Source of the DNA: Tridacna crocea | Taxonomy: Eukaryota; Mollusca; Bivalvia; Cardiida; Cardiidae | Reading direction: 5' to 3' | Length of the DNA stretch: 64,000 bases | Assembly: GCA_943736015.1 (NCBI GenBank) | Contig: OX031063.1 | Span: 38,022,672-38,086,671, forward strand | Shown here: one piece after another, positions 1 through 10,868 of the stretch | Numbering within the stretch: the first letter of the stretch is position 1 | How the letters are laid out: each line of letters opens with the position of its first letter | Notes under the pieces: model-generated | What the model was told of the DNA's origin: nothing | The model's database searches: none | Seen by the model: only the letters and a program-made list of their open reading frames with translations | Made by a program: the position numbers and the translations under genes

Positions 1-232
1 ATAATTTACATAGACTAGTTTGACATGAATTTAAACAAGAAAAGGATTGGAACGTAAGCTTATAGCTTATACAGTTCCTCTCCAATGCAGTATTCTCTTG
101 GTAGCAAAAGGGAGTATTATGTACTGTACGTAAATATATTATGTTAATTTTCATCTTCTTACTTTCTCTAAAAGGACGTCGTTAAGAAAATTTACAGTGA
201 TACATTTTCATACTAGATTAAATTTTTCGTAG

Positions 233-2987
233 GCTCAGAGCAACTCTGTACACAACGACAGAAAGAGGAAAAGAGTGGATGACAATTCTGATGAGGGAAA
301 GTTAAAGAAAAAGGTCAAAACAAGTCAATGTCAAAGTGACGAAGACAAGCTAGATTCAGAAGTTGCGATGTACATGGCAAACAGCGGACCACCTACCATC
401 AGAGATTATAGACCAGTCTCGGGTGGCTATATCACACCTAGGACACCTTCCTGCACTGGGGGACAAGAAAATACAGATTACGTTAGATCACCATGGCTAC
501 GATGTATAGAAGGATGTTACCATAAGTTCAGATCACCGCCCATAGTAAGTTTCTTTAAACCTCAGTGAACTTTTTCTGTATTTGAAGAACTGTGACGGAG
601 TGGTTACCTGGTAATAGTCGTATGGTTATAATCAGTGTTTTAACATAATCCTTGTCAACCCTTTACAAAACGACAAAATTAGAGACTGGTCCAAATTAAA
701 AGCATTTGCAGACGACAAAATATAAGTAACTCAAAATTTGAAATTTGTTTTCAGCAGGGTAGAAAAGATTGTGTGAAATGGAGAAAATGCTGGTTACCAG
801 CATTTTCTCCTTTTCCCACAATGTTTTCAAAAGGCTTCTATTTCAGGGTCGTAAAACTAGGGATTGTTTGCCAGAAGATTAAAGGAACCGGTGGACAGCA
901 CATGTAGACAAGTCCCTTCAAATAATTTCGGTTACGGTGCCAAGGTCCCTTTTTTTTTGTTTCAAATTTATTTTCAACACCAACGGTTAGAGGCTTTGAC
1001 GCTTAGAAAGTAAAAAGCAACCAATGATACCAGCTATAATACAAAGCTGGTCAAGATTCATTGCTTGCCAAGCGTGGACTAAAAAGTCAGTAGATTCTAC
1101 GAACTAGTCTATGAACATGAACGATGCTCTGTGTAAAGGGGGTTTAATGCATCTGACATGGGTTGAAATCTTTTACTTGGGCTATATAGATCTATATGTA
1201 CAGTGTATGTGATGAATGCTTGGTATAGTGGATTATAGAGATGTATTTGACTCCCTTTCGCCAGAGCATGGCTTATGTGAAAGTGCATTGCAATACTAAT
1301 TATACAAAGCACAAGAGAGAATGTCTGAAGACATGGTTTGTGCCTTTTTTCATGCAATAGCATTAGCAATAACTTGTCATATTCAAGCGTTTGGAAATAC
1401 TTTAACAAGCTCCAATTAGGCTCTGTTACAAATCACCTCTTTTTTTTAAAAAACTGTAACAGCCTTTATTTCATGCTTTCCGGTAGGATATCGAGAAATA
1501 GCGGTGAAAATATTTTTCGACATTCCACGGGTACGACCAGTGAAAATACCGATTTTTTTTCTAGTTACCTCGGTAAGATATGCGTGACTCACAACCAGAT
1601 GGAAATATGACGTCATTTGCCTTACGTATCTCGCGCTTGACGTAATATTGTAATGCATAGCTATGCGGAGGGGGTACGCCACGGGGAATAACTGAAAAAA
1701 ACAACTTGTACTGAATTTTTGATAAAGCTTCTTCCAGAAAGGGTTAAAAGCATGAAATAAATAGAATATTAGCTTTTTTTTTCGGTGAAAAATCGAAATT
1801 TATTTCATCGAGTGAACATCATCGGTAATATTTTCACTAGTGGCGCAATTTTTCGGTGAAAGATCGAAATTAATTTCATCGAGTGAACACCATCGGTAAC
1901 ATTTTCACTTTCACGAGTGGCTGCGTCACTCGTGGAAATATTACCGATGATGTTCACTTGATGAAATAAATTTCGATCTTTCACCGAAGAAAAAACAAAT
2001 AGCCTCTATTTATTTCATGTTTTCCGGTAAGTTATCGAGAAATATCGATGAAATATATACATGTACTTGTCGATATGTCATGGTTACAAACAGTGAATAT
2101 ACCGATTTTTTTGCATTCTAACTCTTCATAATTGAAGGCGGAAACAGCTGTTCCTGCGCACAAGTTACCTTGATAAAATGAGAGCGCCTCATAACCAGAT
2201 ATCGTATGACGTAGGTTACCTTGCACTTCTCGCGCTTCACGTATTATTGTATTGCATTGCTATACGTAGGGGGTAGGCCATGAGAAATAACCGAAAAGGA
2301 CTCTACTGGACTTTAGATAAGTTCTCCGAGAAAGGGTTAAAGGCATAAAATAAATGGAATATATGGGAATATTTTTTGCTGGAGAAAGATCTAACTTTAT
2401 TTCATCTCGTGAACATCATCGGTAATATTTTCACTCATGACTACGACACTCGTGAAAATAATACTGATGATGTTTACTCGACGAAATAAATTTCGATCTT
2501 TCATCGTAGAAAAAATATCCTCTATTTCTTATGTAAGTAAAATTTAATACCGCACACAGTAATTTCAGGCCCATGAAATATCTAGGTCAGGGGAAACGAA
2601 GATGTCGCATTTGGAGAAAAGAAAATTACTTTTCTTGAGTGCATCTTAGCATGCCAAGGTGACGCTCATTAAGTGGATTTTCACATTGGCTTGCGAAGAT
2701 GCTTGAATGCTTCGTAAACCTTTGTGTAGAAGGCACCGATAACTTGTCTCAGGATGTTTTCAACAGCTGACCAAGCACTTCTTTGACAGTTACTTTCGGG
2801 TTTTAGGTTAAATGATGAAACACATTGTACTATATTTCAGATTAATCGTGCGCCAAACAGTAAAGCTATTCGCATTTTGGATCCATGGCCCTGCTTGTAC
2901 AGAAATACGACGTTTGGAGAGCTTAAGAAAGTTGGAACACTAGAGCTAGAGGATGTTTCTCCGAACTGGAGAAAAGTCTACAGTTGA
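233..2987 (+). CDS. 3' part of an unrecognised host gene (two exons)
   Basis: Two coding exons join in phase. Exon 233-544 follows a TTTTTCGTAG acceptor, is open for 104 codons and ends at a GTAAGT donor. Exon 2841-2987 follows TATATTTCAG and stays open for 48 codons to a TGA at 2985-2987. Upstream exons lie outside the window. The first exon carries two basic clusters (DRKRKR, LKKKVK) that resemble a bipartite nuclear localisation signal, then an acidic stretch. It ends in a Cys/Trp-containing segment (WLRCIEGCYHKF), and the last exon has DPWPCLYRNTTFGELKK and ends in NWRKVYS. I do not recognise the family; a nuclear role is inferred only from the basic clusters. The intron (545-2840) holds a family A hairpin repeat and two tandem family E repeats. 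Confidence 0.6.
655..882. repeat. family A hairpin MITE
   Basis: Central palindrome AATGCTGGTTACCAGCATT, GACGACAAAATATAAGTAAC subterminal block. Outer ends CAACCCTTTAC and its diverged inverse. Confidence 0.6.
1463..2005 (+). repeat. family E palindromic repeat, copy 1
   Basis: Starts TTTATTTCATGCTTTCCGGT and ends in a long palindrome built on TTCGGTGAAAGATCGAAATT and TTCATCGAGTGAACA with its inverse. Shows CGTCA and GGGGTACGCCACGGGGAAT in the middle. Directly followed by copy 2 in the same orientation. Confidence 0.6.
2005..2530 (+). repeat. family E palindromic repeat, copy 2
   Basis: Tandem with copy 1 and the same layout, more diverged. The pair lies in the intron of the 233-2987 gene. 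Confidence 0.55.
2530..2840. other. intron stretch, nothing recognised
   Basis: End of the intron of the 233-2987 gene; no repeat or coding signal seen. The same holds for 885-1460. Confidence 0.4.
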
Positions 2988-3174
2988 CTCTAAACTAGTT
3001 TAGTCTAAATTTGAGTCTCATAAGATAATGAACTGTGATTTAATCTTTATTTCTTTTTTTTTTTAGATTTTTGGATCAATTTATTTTGTACATATATATG
3101 AAAAAAAAGTCTATTGGAAAATCAAATATATTTTCATGGTAACGATAACATACATGAAATAATTTGTTGTCTTC

Positions 3175-3180
3175 AATAAA
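3175..3180 (+). promoter_or_regulatory. polyadenylation signal AATAAA of the 233-2987 gene
   Basis: AATAAA lies 188 bases after the stop codon of the preceding gene, in an AT-rich 3' UTR-like stretch. It is the first canonical signal seen downstream, so the transcript probably ends near 3.2 kb. Confidence 0.4.
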
Positions 3181-3475
3181 TTTGCAGTCACGGTGTTCAC
3201 AAAATTGAGGCAGTCAACTTTGAAGTCTATACTGACACGGTAAAAATATGATATAAAGTAAATACTTCTAATGGGGGGTGGGGGGGGGGGGGGGCGTTCC
3301 TTCTAGCTAAATTGTCTCCCTTTCCAGAAAAATAGACTTCAGGAAACCATTGGTCCCTTCTTCACATGTATTCCTTTATTCTTATCCATGGTACCTTTTG
3401 GTGACGTTTCGATAAATATAATGATGACATGATATATGTGTAAGGTCCTCACGTAATTAAAATGAAATGCTGTTC

Positions 3476-3703
3476 TTAACCCTTTACCACACAATCCCGA
3501 CTTTTAACAACCCTGAGAGAGAAATCCTTTGAAAACATTGTGGGAAAAGGAAACAATGCTGGTAACCAGCATTTTCTCCTATTCCCACAATGTTTTCTAC
3601 CCTGCTGGAAACAAATTTCAATTTTTAGTTACGTTTATTTTGTCGTCTGTACATGCTTTCAATTCAGACAGGTCTAAAGTTTTGTCGTTTGATAAAGAGT
3701 TAA
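3476..3703. repeat. family A hairpin MITE (full length)
   Basis: TTAACCCTTTACCACAC at the left and TTTGATAAAGAGTTAA at the right; central palindrome around AATGCTGGTAACCAGCATT. A good reference copy at 228 bp. Confidence 0.7.
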
Positions 3704-4064
3704 CCATCTGGAACTACGTATACAATGATGTGTAAATCAATCTCACTAGATTTTGTTGAGATATTATTTCAAGAACAAAGCTGTTCAGTCCAAAAAATCA
3801 AGGATAGAAACCAAGTAATCACCTCACCAGGACCATTCGGCATATCTCGGGTGATGGGAGCCATCATTAGATGTAGGTACGAAATCAGCCGAGTTGTGGC
3901 GAGTGCACCAGGACCAATGTAGTTCTGGAGATGACTCAAGGGAAATCACTTAGGAATTACCCTCACTATTACCCTATTGTTTACAAAACAACAATTTCTA
4001 CGCCCCTCCAAAGTGACATCATTATACAGACAAAAAAGAAAACGAAAATGAAACACGTGAACCA

Positions 4065-4374
4065 AAGTTCTTTGACAGGATAGAAAACATTGATGGAAAA
4101 AGAGAAGATGCGGGTTAATATAGCATATTCTCCTTGCCCCCACAAGGTAATCAAAAACCGTCTTTTTCAGGCTATTTAACCCTTTCCCAAACAAGAAAAT
4201 TTATACTCTTCCAAACTAAATGCATCTGCATAAGGCAAATTCAGATTTGGTACAAAATAGCTTTAGATCTCTAATAGGTCACTAAATCCTGATTACCAGC
4301 ATTTTCTCCTCTTCCCACAATGTTTTCAAATGCCTTCTTTCCCGGGATCGTGAAAACCTTTGGTAAAGGGTTAA
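4065..4374. repeat. two degenerate family A hairpin MITEs
   Basis: A partial copy at 4065-4182 is followed by 4176-4374, which has TTAACCCTTTCCCAAAC and TTTGGTAAAGGGTTAA ends but only half of the central palindrome. Confidence 0.5.
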
Positions 4375-4439
4375 TGCCTGGGATTGTGTGGTGATCCGTC
4401 AACAAACCACTCCAGCATATGAATTTCACCCGCCAGTGG

Positions 4440-4640
4440 TATATATTTTCTGCGGTAGGAATCGGGACAATTTCGGAATTGTCCTGCGCAAAATAGGAAT
4501 TCCCACTTTGCCGAGCGAAGTAAGAATTCCTACCAGGCGCGGTTCAATTCTGGAAATGTCCCTGTGCAAAGTAGGAATCGGGACAAAGTGAAAACCTATA
4601 TATTATTTTCCCTGCGCAAAGTAGGAATCAGGGATAGTGT
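4440..4640 (+). repeat. degenerate short tandem repeat, GCGCAAAGTAGGAATC type
   Basis: Four or five imperfect units of the GCAAAGTAGGAATCGGGACA type, some inverted (CGGAATTGTCC). No gene. Surrounding bases 4375-4440 and 4640-4780 show nothing. Confidence 0.45.
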
Positions 4641-4782
4641 AAAAATATAGATTTTCTATTTTCATTTTTTTTTTTCTCCTTTGCATCATTTTCTGATCAT
4701 TGTTATTGATGTTTGTCTATTAGCGAGACTTTTGGTTGATAGTGATTAATATACTCACGACAAACATTGTCTTGAATAATAA

Positions 4783-5055
4783 TAATTGGCCTGCAACACG
4801 CCAAAAGGGGCATTCGGACATTTGCGTAAAGTGTCGTCTCGGATCAGCGTGTGCAGTCCGCACAGGCTAATCCGAAACGGCACTTTCCGATATTATGTGA
4901 TTTTCTGTTTTACGCAAGTCTACAGTAGCACAAAATCTAATGTAGCCGTAAAGTGCCGTCTCGGATTAGCCTGCGCGGACTGCGCAGGCTAATCCGGGAC
5001 GACACTTTACGCAAATGTCCGAAAGCACCTTTTCGCGTGTTGCACCCCAATTATA
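4783..5055. repeat. family C double-hairpin MITE
   Basis: The two halves are inverted copies of each other: AACACGCCAAAAGGGGCATT to the inverse of CGCGTGTTGCA. Within each half GCCTGCGC...GCGCAGGC forms an inner hairpin. ACATTTGCGTAAAGTGTCGT is the family hallmark. 270 bp. Confidence 0.7.
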
Positions 5056-5403
5056 GTAATTAACGTTATTAACTGAAATACCATGAAAGGCACACTAACA
5101 CATGAAAACTGGAATAAATGCCTAATGTTTTAAGTTTAGACGACAGAATAAAATGAATTTAATAAATAAGACATCTTCAGTTGCAAGACAGTCCGTTGGT
5201 GTTTTCTGTTGTTTTTTACATACATACATACATATCTTTATTTGCATTGAATATGAACATATTAATGGCACGATGATTAACAATAATATATATAACACAA
5301 GGTATGCAGGACATGGAAGATTTAGAAGGGAGAAAATAGGGAAAAAAAGATGTTAACAGTGAGGGATATATTTACTCTTTCTGAATAAAATTTGAGGATA
5401 TAT

Positions 5404-5945
5404 CAACCCTTTGCCAAATGAAAAATCTTGAACTGGACTGGACCAAATTGAAAGCATTTGCAGACCACAAATTCAATTTGCCTCAAATTATGATTTCTGT
5501 CTCTGAATGGGTAAAAACACTGGAAAAAGGAGAAAATATTGGTTACAAGCATTTTCTTTTCCCACGATAATTTTTGACGCCTTCTGTTTCGTAGATCTTG
5601 AAAACTTAGGATTGTGTAATATATATACTGAGTACATTGCCTTAAACGTCACTATATAGCGAACACATTTGAAATCATTTCAGGAACAGTAGGCCGAAAA
5701 CAAAAAATAGAAAGAATTTTTACCCTTAATTACAGTCCAGTAATTCAAAGACTCCGAGCAGAAGCCTTTGAAAACATTGTTGGAAAAGGTAGAAATCGTA
5801 CCATCCTTTTTTTGTTGTTGTTGTTTTCCCACTATATGTTTTCTACCCTTTTGAGCGTAGAAGTCATTATTGAAGTACATCAAATATTTTTAATTTGTTG
5901 TCTGCAAATGCTTTCAATGCAGACAAGTCTGAAATCTGGTAGGAT
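5404..5945. repeat. two family A hairpin MITEs (5404-5620, 5725-5945)
   Basis: Both have the AACATTGT(G/T)GGAAAAGG-type stem and TTGTCTGCAAATGCTTTCAA block. Both are diverged, and the second has a TTG run in its centre. A CATA tetranucleotide tract lies just upstream (5218-5235). Confidence 0.5.
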
Positions 5946-6133
5946 TTTGAAGATCGTTGTTAAGATGTTTCACTTGATAATATAAACGCACCAAATGCAC
6001 CAAAGCGCTTTATGGTATACTGCTTATACATCATGTGAAGTAAACAAGGAAATTGTTTGGGTATTCACCGTTTTGTCCCAGGATCATTCGGTTGCTGACG
6101 AATGTTTAAAACAATTTTAGTGTCAGTACAAAC

Positions 6134-6184
6134 ATGGGAGGGAAAATATCCAAAAGACTACGTGGTAAAAGATCCGAAAAAACG
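6134..6184 (+). CDS. CARD gene exon 1: MGGKIS start
   Basis: ATG sits in a good context (AACATGG), with an in-frame TAA at 6107-6109 upstream. The 17 codons end in phase 0 at a GTAAAT donor. Gly2, Ser6 and a following Lys/Arg run fit the N-myristoyltransferase consensus (Gly2, Ser/Thr6, basic 7-8). This exon is the least certain one because it is short and 4.3 kb from the next, but its phase and start context fit. Confidence 0.5.
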
Positions 6185-9100
6185 GTAAATTATTCGTAAA
6201 ATGCTACTAGCTGGTACTAAATAACTATATTATAATAATAAATGTATAACTAAATCTCTCAATCTCTCTCTCTCCCTCCTTTTCCGTCTCGCTCGCTCGC
6301 TCGCTCACTGACTCCCTCAAATTAGAGCTGCCCTCTGGCAAAAGGGGATCAGTTTAAACATATACTATTCAACAGTAGGTGATACAAGTTGACAAAAAGG
6401 CATACATTCGTATGTATTCCAACATGCGCAAAGGGGCATTCAGACGTTTCCGTAAACTGTCGTCACGGATCAGCATGCGCAGTCCGCGCAGGCTAATCCG
6501 AGACGGCACTTTACGACTACAGTAGATTTTGTACAACAGTAGACTTGTGCAAAACAGAAAATTACATAAAAACGTAAGGTTCCGTCTTGGATTTGCATGA
6601 ACGGACTGCGCAGGCTGATCCGACATTTTTACGCAAAAGTCCTAATGCCCCTTTCAGCGTCTTGCATGCCATAATAATGGTAACTATACCGAAAATAAAA
6701 GGATAAGAACGGAAGCTTAGACTTATGAAGTTGTCCAAATTTCGGTTAATGATTGTTTCATGATCATATTATTACTAATTACTGACAATCAAAGTTACTT
6801 TAAAGAAATAAGTAGCGAGAAAAAAGAAAATCAGAAAGATGCGATGGAGTGTTATTGGTGAAGATTTTAATAGAAGACTCTCAATGGCTATACAAACCGT
6901 CAGCTTGACATTCACAACTGATTAATCTGTATAGTTACCTTTGCGATTAGCCTATAAGTTTTTCCAAGATTAACAATGCGCTTGTCTTGAGGAGCCAAAG
7001 GAATAAATTATAAACAAAGAGAAGCTTTTCCAAATGATACCGACAGGGTATGGTCTGCAATATGCGAAAAAGGGGCATTCGAACAATTGCGTAAATTGTC
7101 GTCTTGGATCAGCCTGCCAAATCCGCACAGGCTAATCCGAAACGACAATTCCCGTTTTTATGAAATTTTCTGTTTTGTGCAAGCCAATTGTCGCACAGAG
7201 CCTAACGTAGTCGTAAAGTGTTGTTTCGGATTAGCCTGCGCAGTCCGCGCAGGCTGATCCGAGACGACACTTTACGCAAATGTTCGAATGCCCCTTTTTG
7301 CGTGTTGCAGGCCTTATACAGGGTGGTCCAATAAAATGTAAACAGTTTTGTAGGCTTTTCATTTCCAGGAAAATTCACAATCCTTTCTGAATTTCAGGTA
7401 AATTGTAGCTGAGACTTTAGATTTTTGTTTCCAAGCAACATGGATCCAGCAACTCGATATTCAGTGCAGGAGAGGATCAAGATCATGGAGACCTATTTTG
7501 CGACTAAGTCACTCATTCAAACACCGAGACAATTTCGTAGAGATTTCCCTGGCAGAAATGCTCCAACCAGAGCCACTATTCTGCGCCTCTTGAATAAATC
7601 TAGGGAAACTGGAATTGTTCAAGATAAGAATAAAAGTCACAGTGGACGACCGAGGTCTGCTAGGACTGACCCCAACATCGACAATAGTTGCTCTGGTCAG
7701 GGAAATCTCTACGAAATTGTCTCTGTGTTTGGATGAGTGACTTAGTCGCAAAATAGGCCTCCATAATCTTGATCCTCTCCTGCACCGAACATCGAGTAGC
7801 TGGATCCATCGTTGCTTGGAAACAAAAATCTAATGTCTCAGCTACAATTCAACTAAAATTCAGAAAGGAATGTGAATTTTCTTGGAAATGACAAGCCTAC
7901 AAAACTGTTTACATTTTATTGGAACACCCTGTAATATCTTTGCCTCCCAAATACTCAATAAAATGTAAACCAAATTATCCGGTTTTTTTAACGACCTTTA
8001 GGAAAATGGCTTATGAAATAATTATCAGCATTTCCTCCTTTTCCCACAACGTTTCCTAACATTTGAAACACAGATGCCATAGTTTTAGCCACAGTTAATT
8101 TGTCGCTGCAAAAGATGTTGGTTCGGACAAGCCCGAAATTTGGTTGTTTTGTAACAATTTGAAAGAGAAAGTGAAAAACCTATTTTATGTTTAAAACATA
8201 TTTACTCAATACGCATAATAGATGACTAAGATATCAAGTATCTCTCTGACGCTTCAGCTATTGTTTTCGAAGTGCAGATACTTCAGATCGGCTATATCCA
8301 GACTCTTTGTGGAAAATTTGTCATGTAGCCAATCCTTGTCAACCACACGCAAAAATGTACTTACCTTTTACCAAACAATCCCCAATTTTATGACCCTGAG
8401 ATAGAAGCCTTTTGAAAACATTGTGGGATAAGGAGAAAATGCTGGTAGTCAGCATTTTCCCCTTTTTCCGGCAATGTTTTCAACCCTGCTGGAAACAAGT
8501 TTTAATTTTTGAGTTACGTTAATTTTGTCATCTGCATGTGCTTTTAATTTGAACCGTTCTAAAATTTTGTCGTTTTTTGGTAAAGAGTTAAAACCCTTAG
8601 AGCGTCAAATAAACAAAAAAGATACTTTCAGTCTAGAAATTCATCCAAAATTCATGTTATCACAATTTAAACCTTGCTACTGTCTACAGTGTTTCAGCAA
8701 AGTGGGAAGTGTAGACCAAAGATCAGGCTGCACGTTTTATGCAGCCTGATCTTGATCTAGACTAGTCGCAAATGCAATTATGTAGTAACTACCTTAGTAA
8801 AACGGGGCCCTGGCAGGAGTGTGCCAAAAGTTGTGACATTTTCAAAAGACTGTTGTGTTGACAGTTTTAATTTGACAATCCTGCAAAAATGTGTTAGTGT
8901 TGTTAGGATTAAAGTTGCATTTCTTTATGAAGTTTACATCATAATCATGTTTGCACATATTATCCACAGAAACTGAAATTCACAACCTCCCGTGAATGTT
9001 GTCTATGAAAAAAGAAAATTAAGAAAAGAAGTCTTAATGTTTTCTTTCTCTCGAAACATTTTGATATTCAACACAAGATATTTCTTGTGCAAGGTTTAAT

Positions 9101-10837
9101 CTCACCATTTCCTTCTTATATACTTTGTTGTAATTTCTACTGTAAATGTTTTTTAGACTGTAAATATATTTTTTCCTCGTGTTACAAGCAGAATGCACAG
9201 GCTTAAATGAGACGATACTTTTCGCAAATGTATTGCTTATAATTGGCCTGTATCACTCGAAAAGGGGCTTTCAGACATTTGCGTAAAATGTCGTCTCGGA
9301 TCAGCCTGCGCAGTCTGCGCAGAATGATCCGAGACGGCACTTTACGACTACATTAGATTTTGTGAAAGAGTAGACTTGCGCAAAACAGAAAATTACATAG
9401 AAACGGACAATGTCGTTTCGGATTAGCCTTCGCGGACTGTGCAGGCTGATCCAAGACGACACTTTACGCAAATACCCGAATGCCCCTTTTCGCGTGTCGC
9501 AGCCCATATAGAAAGAGCGTCGCAACTTTAACAATGAATATGTGCTCAGATTTTAAAGCTTCATATAGTTGCCGTTTTTCGCCTTTTAGTCGTCATGTTT
9601 AGCCTTTATCCCTTTAGTCACGTTAAGCCTTTACCCCGTATTTTACAGACCCTAAAGATTGATTTATGGTGTGGTGATGAACGCCGTTTTCACTATTTCG
9701 GTTATATCGCGGCAACTAGTGCCTCTATTTATGTTTTCCTTGATTTCCTTTTACTAGAACTTTGCACAGTTTTCGTCCAAAGCCACTGCCCTCCAAAGAA
9801 CTGAACCCTACGGAAGAAGGCGTCGGAAATCATTTTTGGGAACCAGCATTTTCTACTTTTTCTCCACAAAGTTCTTTTTTTTTCTATCCTTGTAAATCGT
9901 TCGGGTCATTATTGATTGATTCCTAAAATCCTTTGTAGACCTGAAAAATTTCTTCGTGTGGTAAATGGTGAATTTGTCAAACTGGATTTAATATCCTTTT
10001 CTTTGTGAAGTTTTAACCACCCAAATATCTCACGAGGTTAATGACAGTAGTGTCTGTGTACTCTTGTTGTGATTTGGAATATGGCGATGGATCTTAGCTC
10101 CCTACCGCTTATCCTCCTATTTCTATTTAAAGTATCACAAACAAGAATGGTCTTTGTTCTAAAACAAAAAAGTTGAACAGCATAAGAGGCACCAGAATAT
10201 GAATATCTTACTTTCCTGTGGTTAAAGACTAAGAGAATAAATGAAAGGTACATGTAGCAATTGCGTTTTTTTCCCCCCACATTGTTTTGCATTTTGCCGA
10301 AAAGAATAGACATACATCTACGGTGTAAAGGACATTATGCATATAATTGGTCTGTAACATGCGAAAAGGGGCTTTCGGACATTTACGTAAAGTGTCGTCT
10401 CGGATAACCTGAGCGGACTGCACAGGCTAATCCGAGACAGCACTTTACGTCAAAATTAGACGTGCTACATTGTCAATGTATGTGTTTTCTTTCCCTTTTT
10501 TTCAGAAAACTCCGAAGCAATACACGGAAGATTTCGATTTCAACGATTACTATGTCGAAAATGATTACGAAAATATAGAGGAAGGAATCGTCGACGTAAG
10601 TACGATTCTCTTCACAGGATAATTAGATTTGAATTCCGCATTTTAAGCTTACGGCGCCTAAAATACAATCCACAGAAACACAAAACAGTTTTTATCTTTT
10701 ATGGCGGCTGATTAAGGAGCAGGCGGTAAATCCAAGATCAGGCTGCACTTTCTGTGCAGTCCGATTTTAATCTATGCCGTCCGATAAAAAAAGAGAGAGA
10801 GAGAAAAAGATACGCACATACACACACGCACATCTTC

Positions 10838-10868
<31 letters not shown>

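Noticed and set aside
3271-3296. Poly-G run near the 3' end of the first gene as a G-quadruplex
   Set aside because: A homopolymer of this kind often reflects slippage or assembly; no conserved structure or context supports a role.
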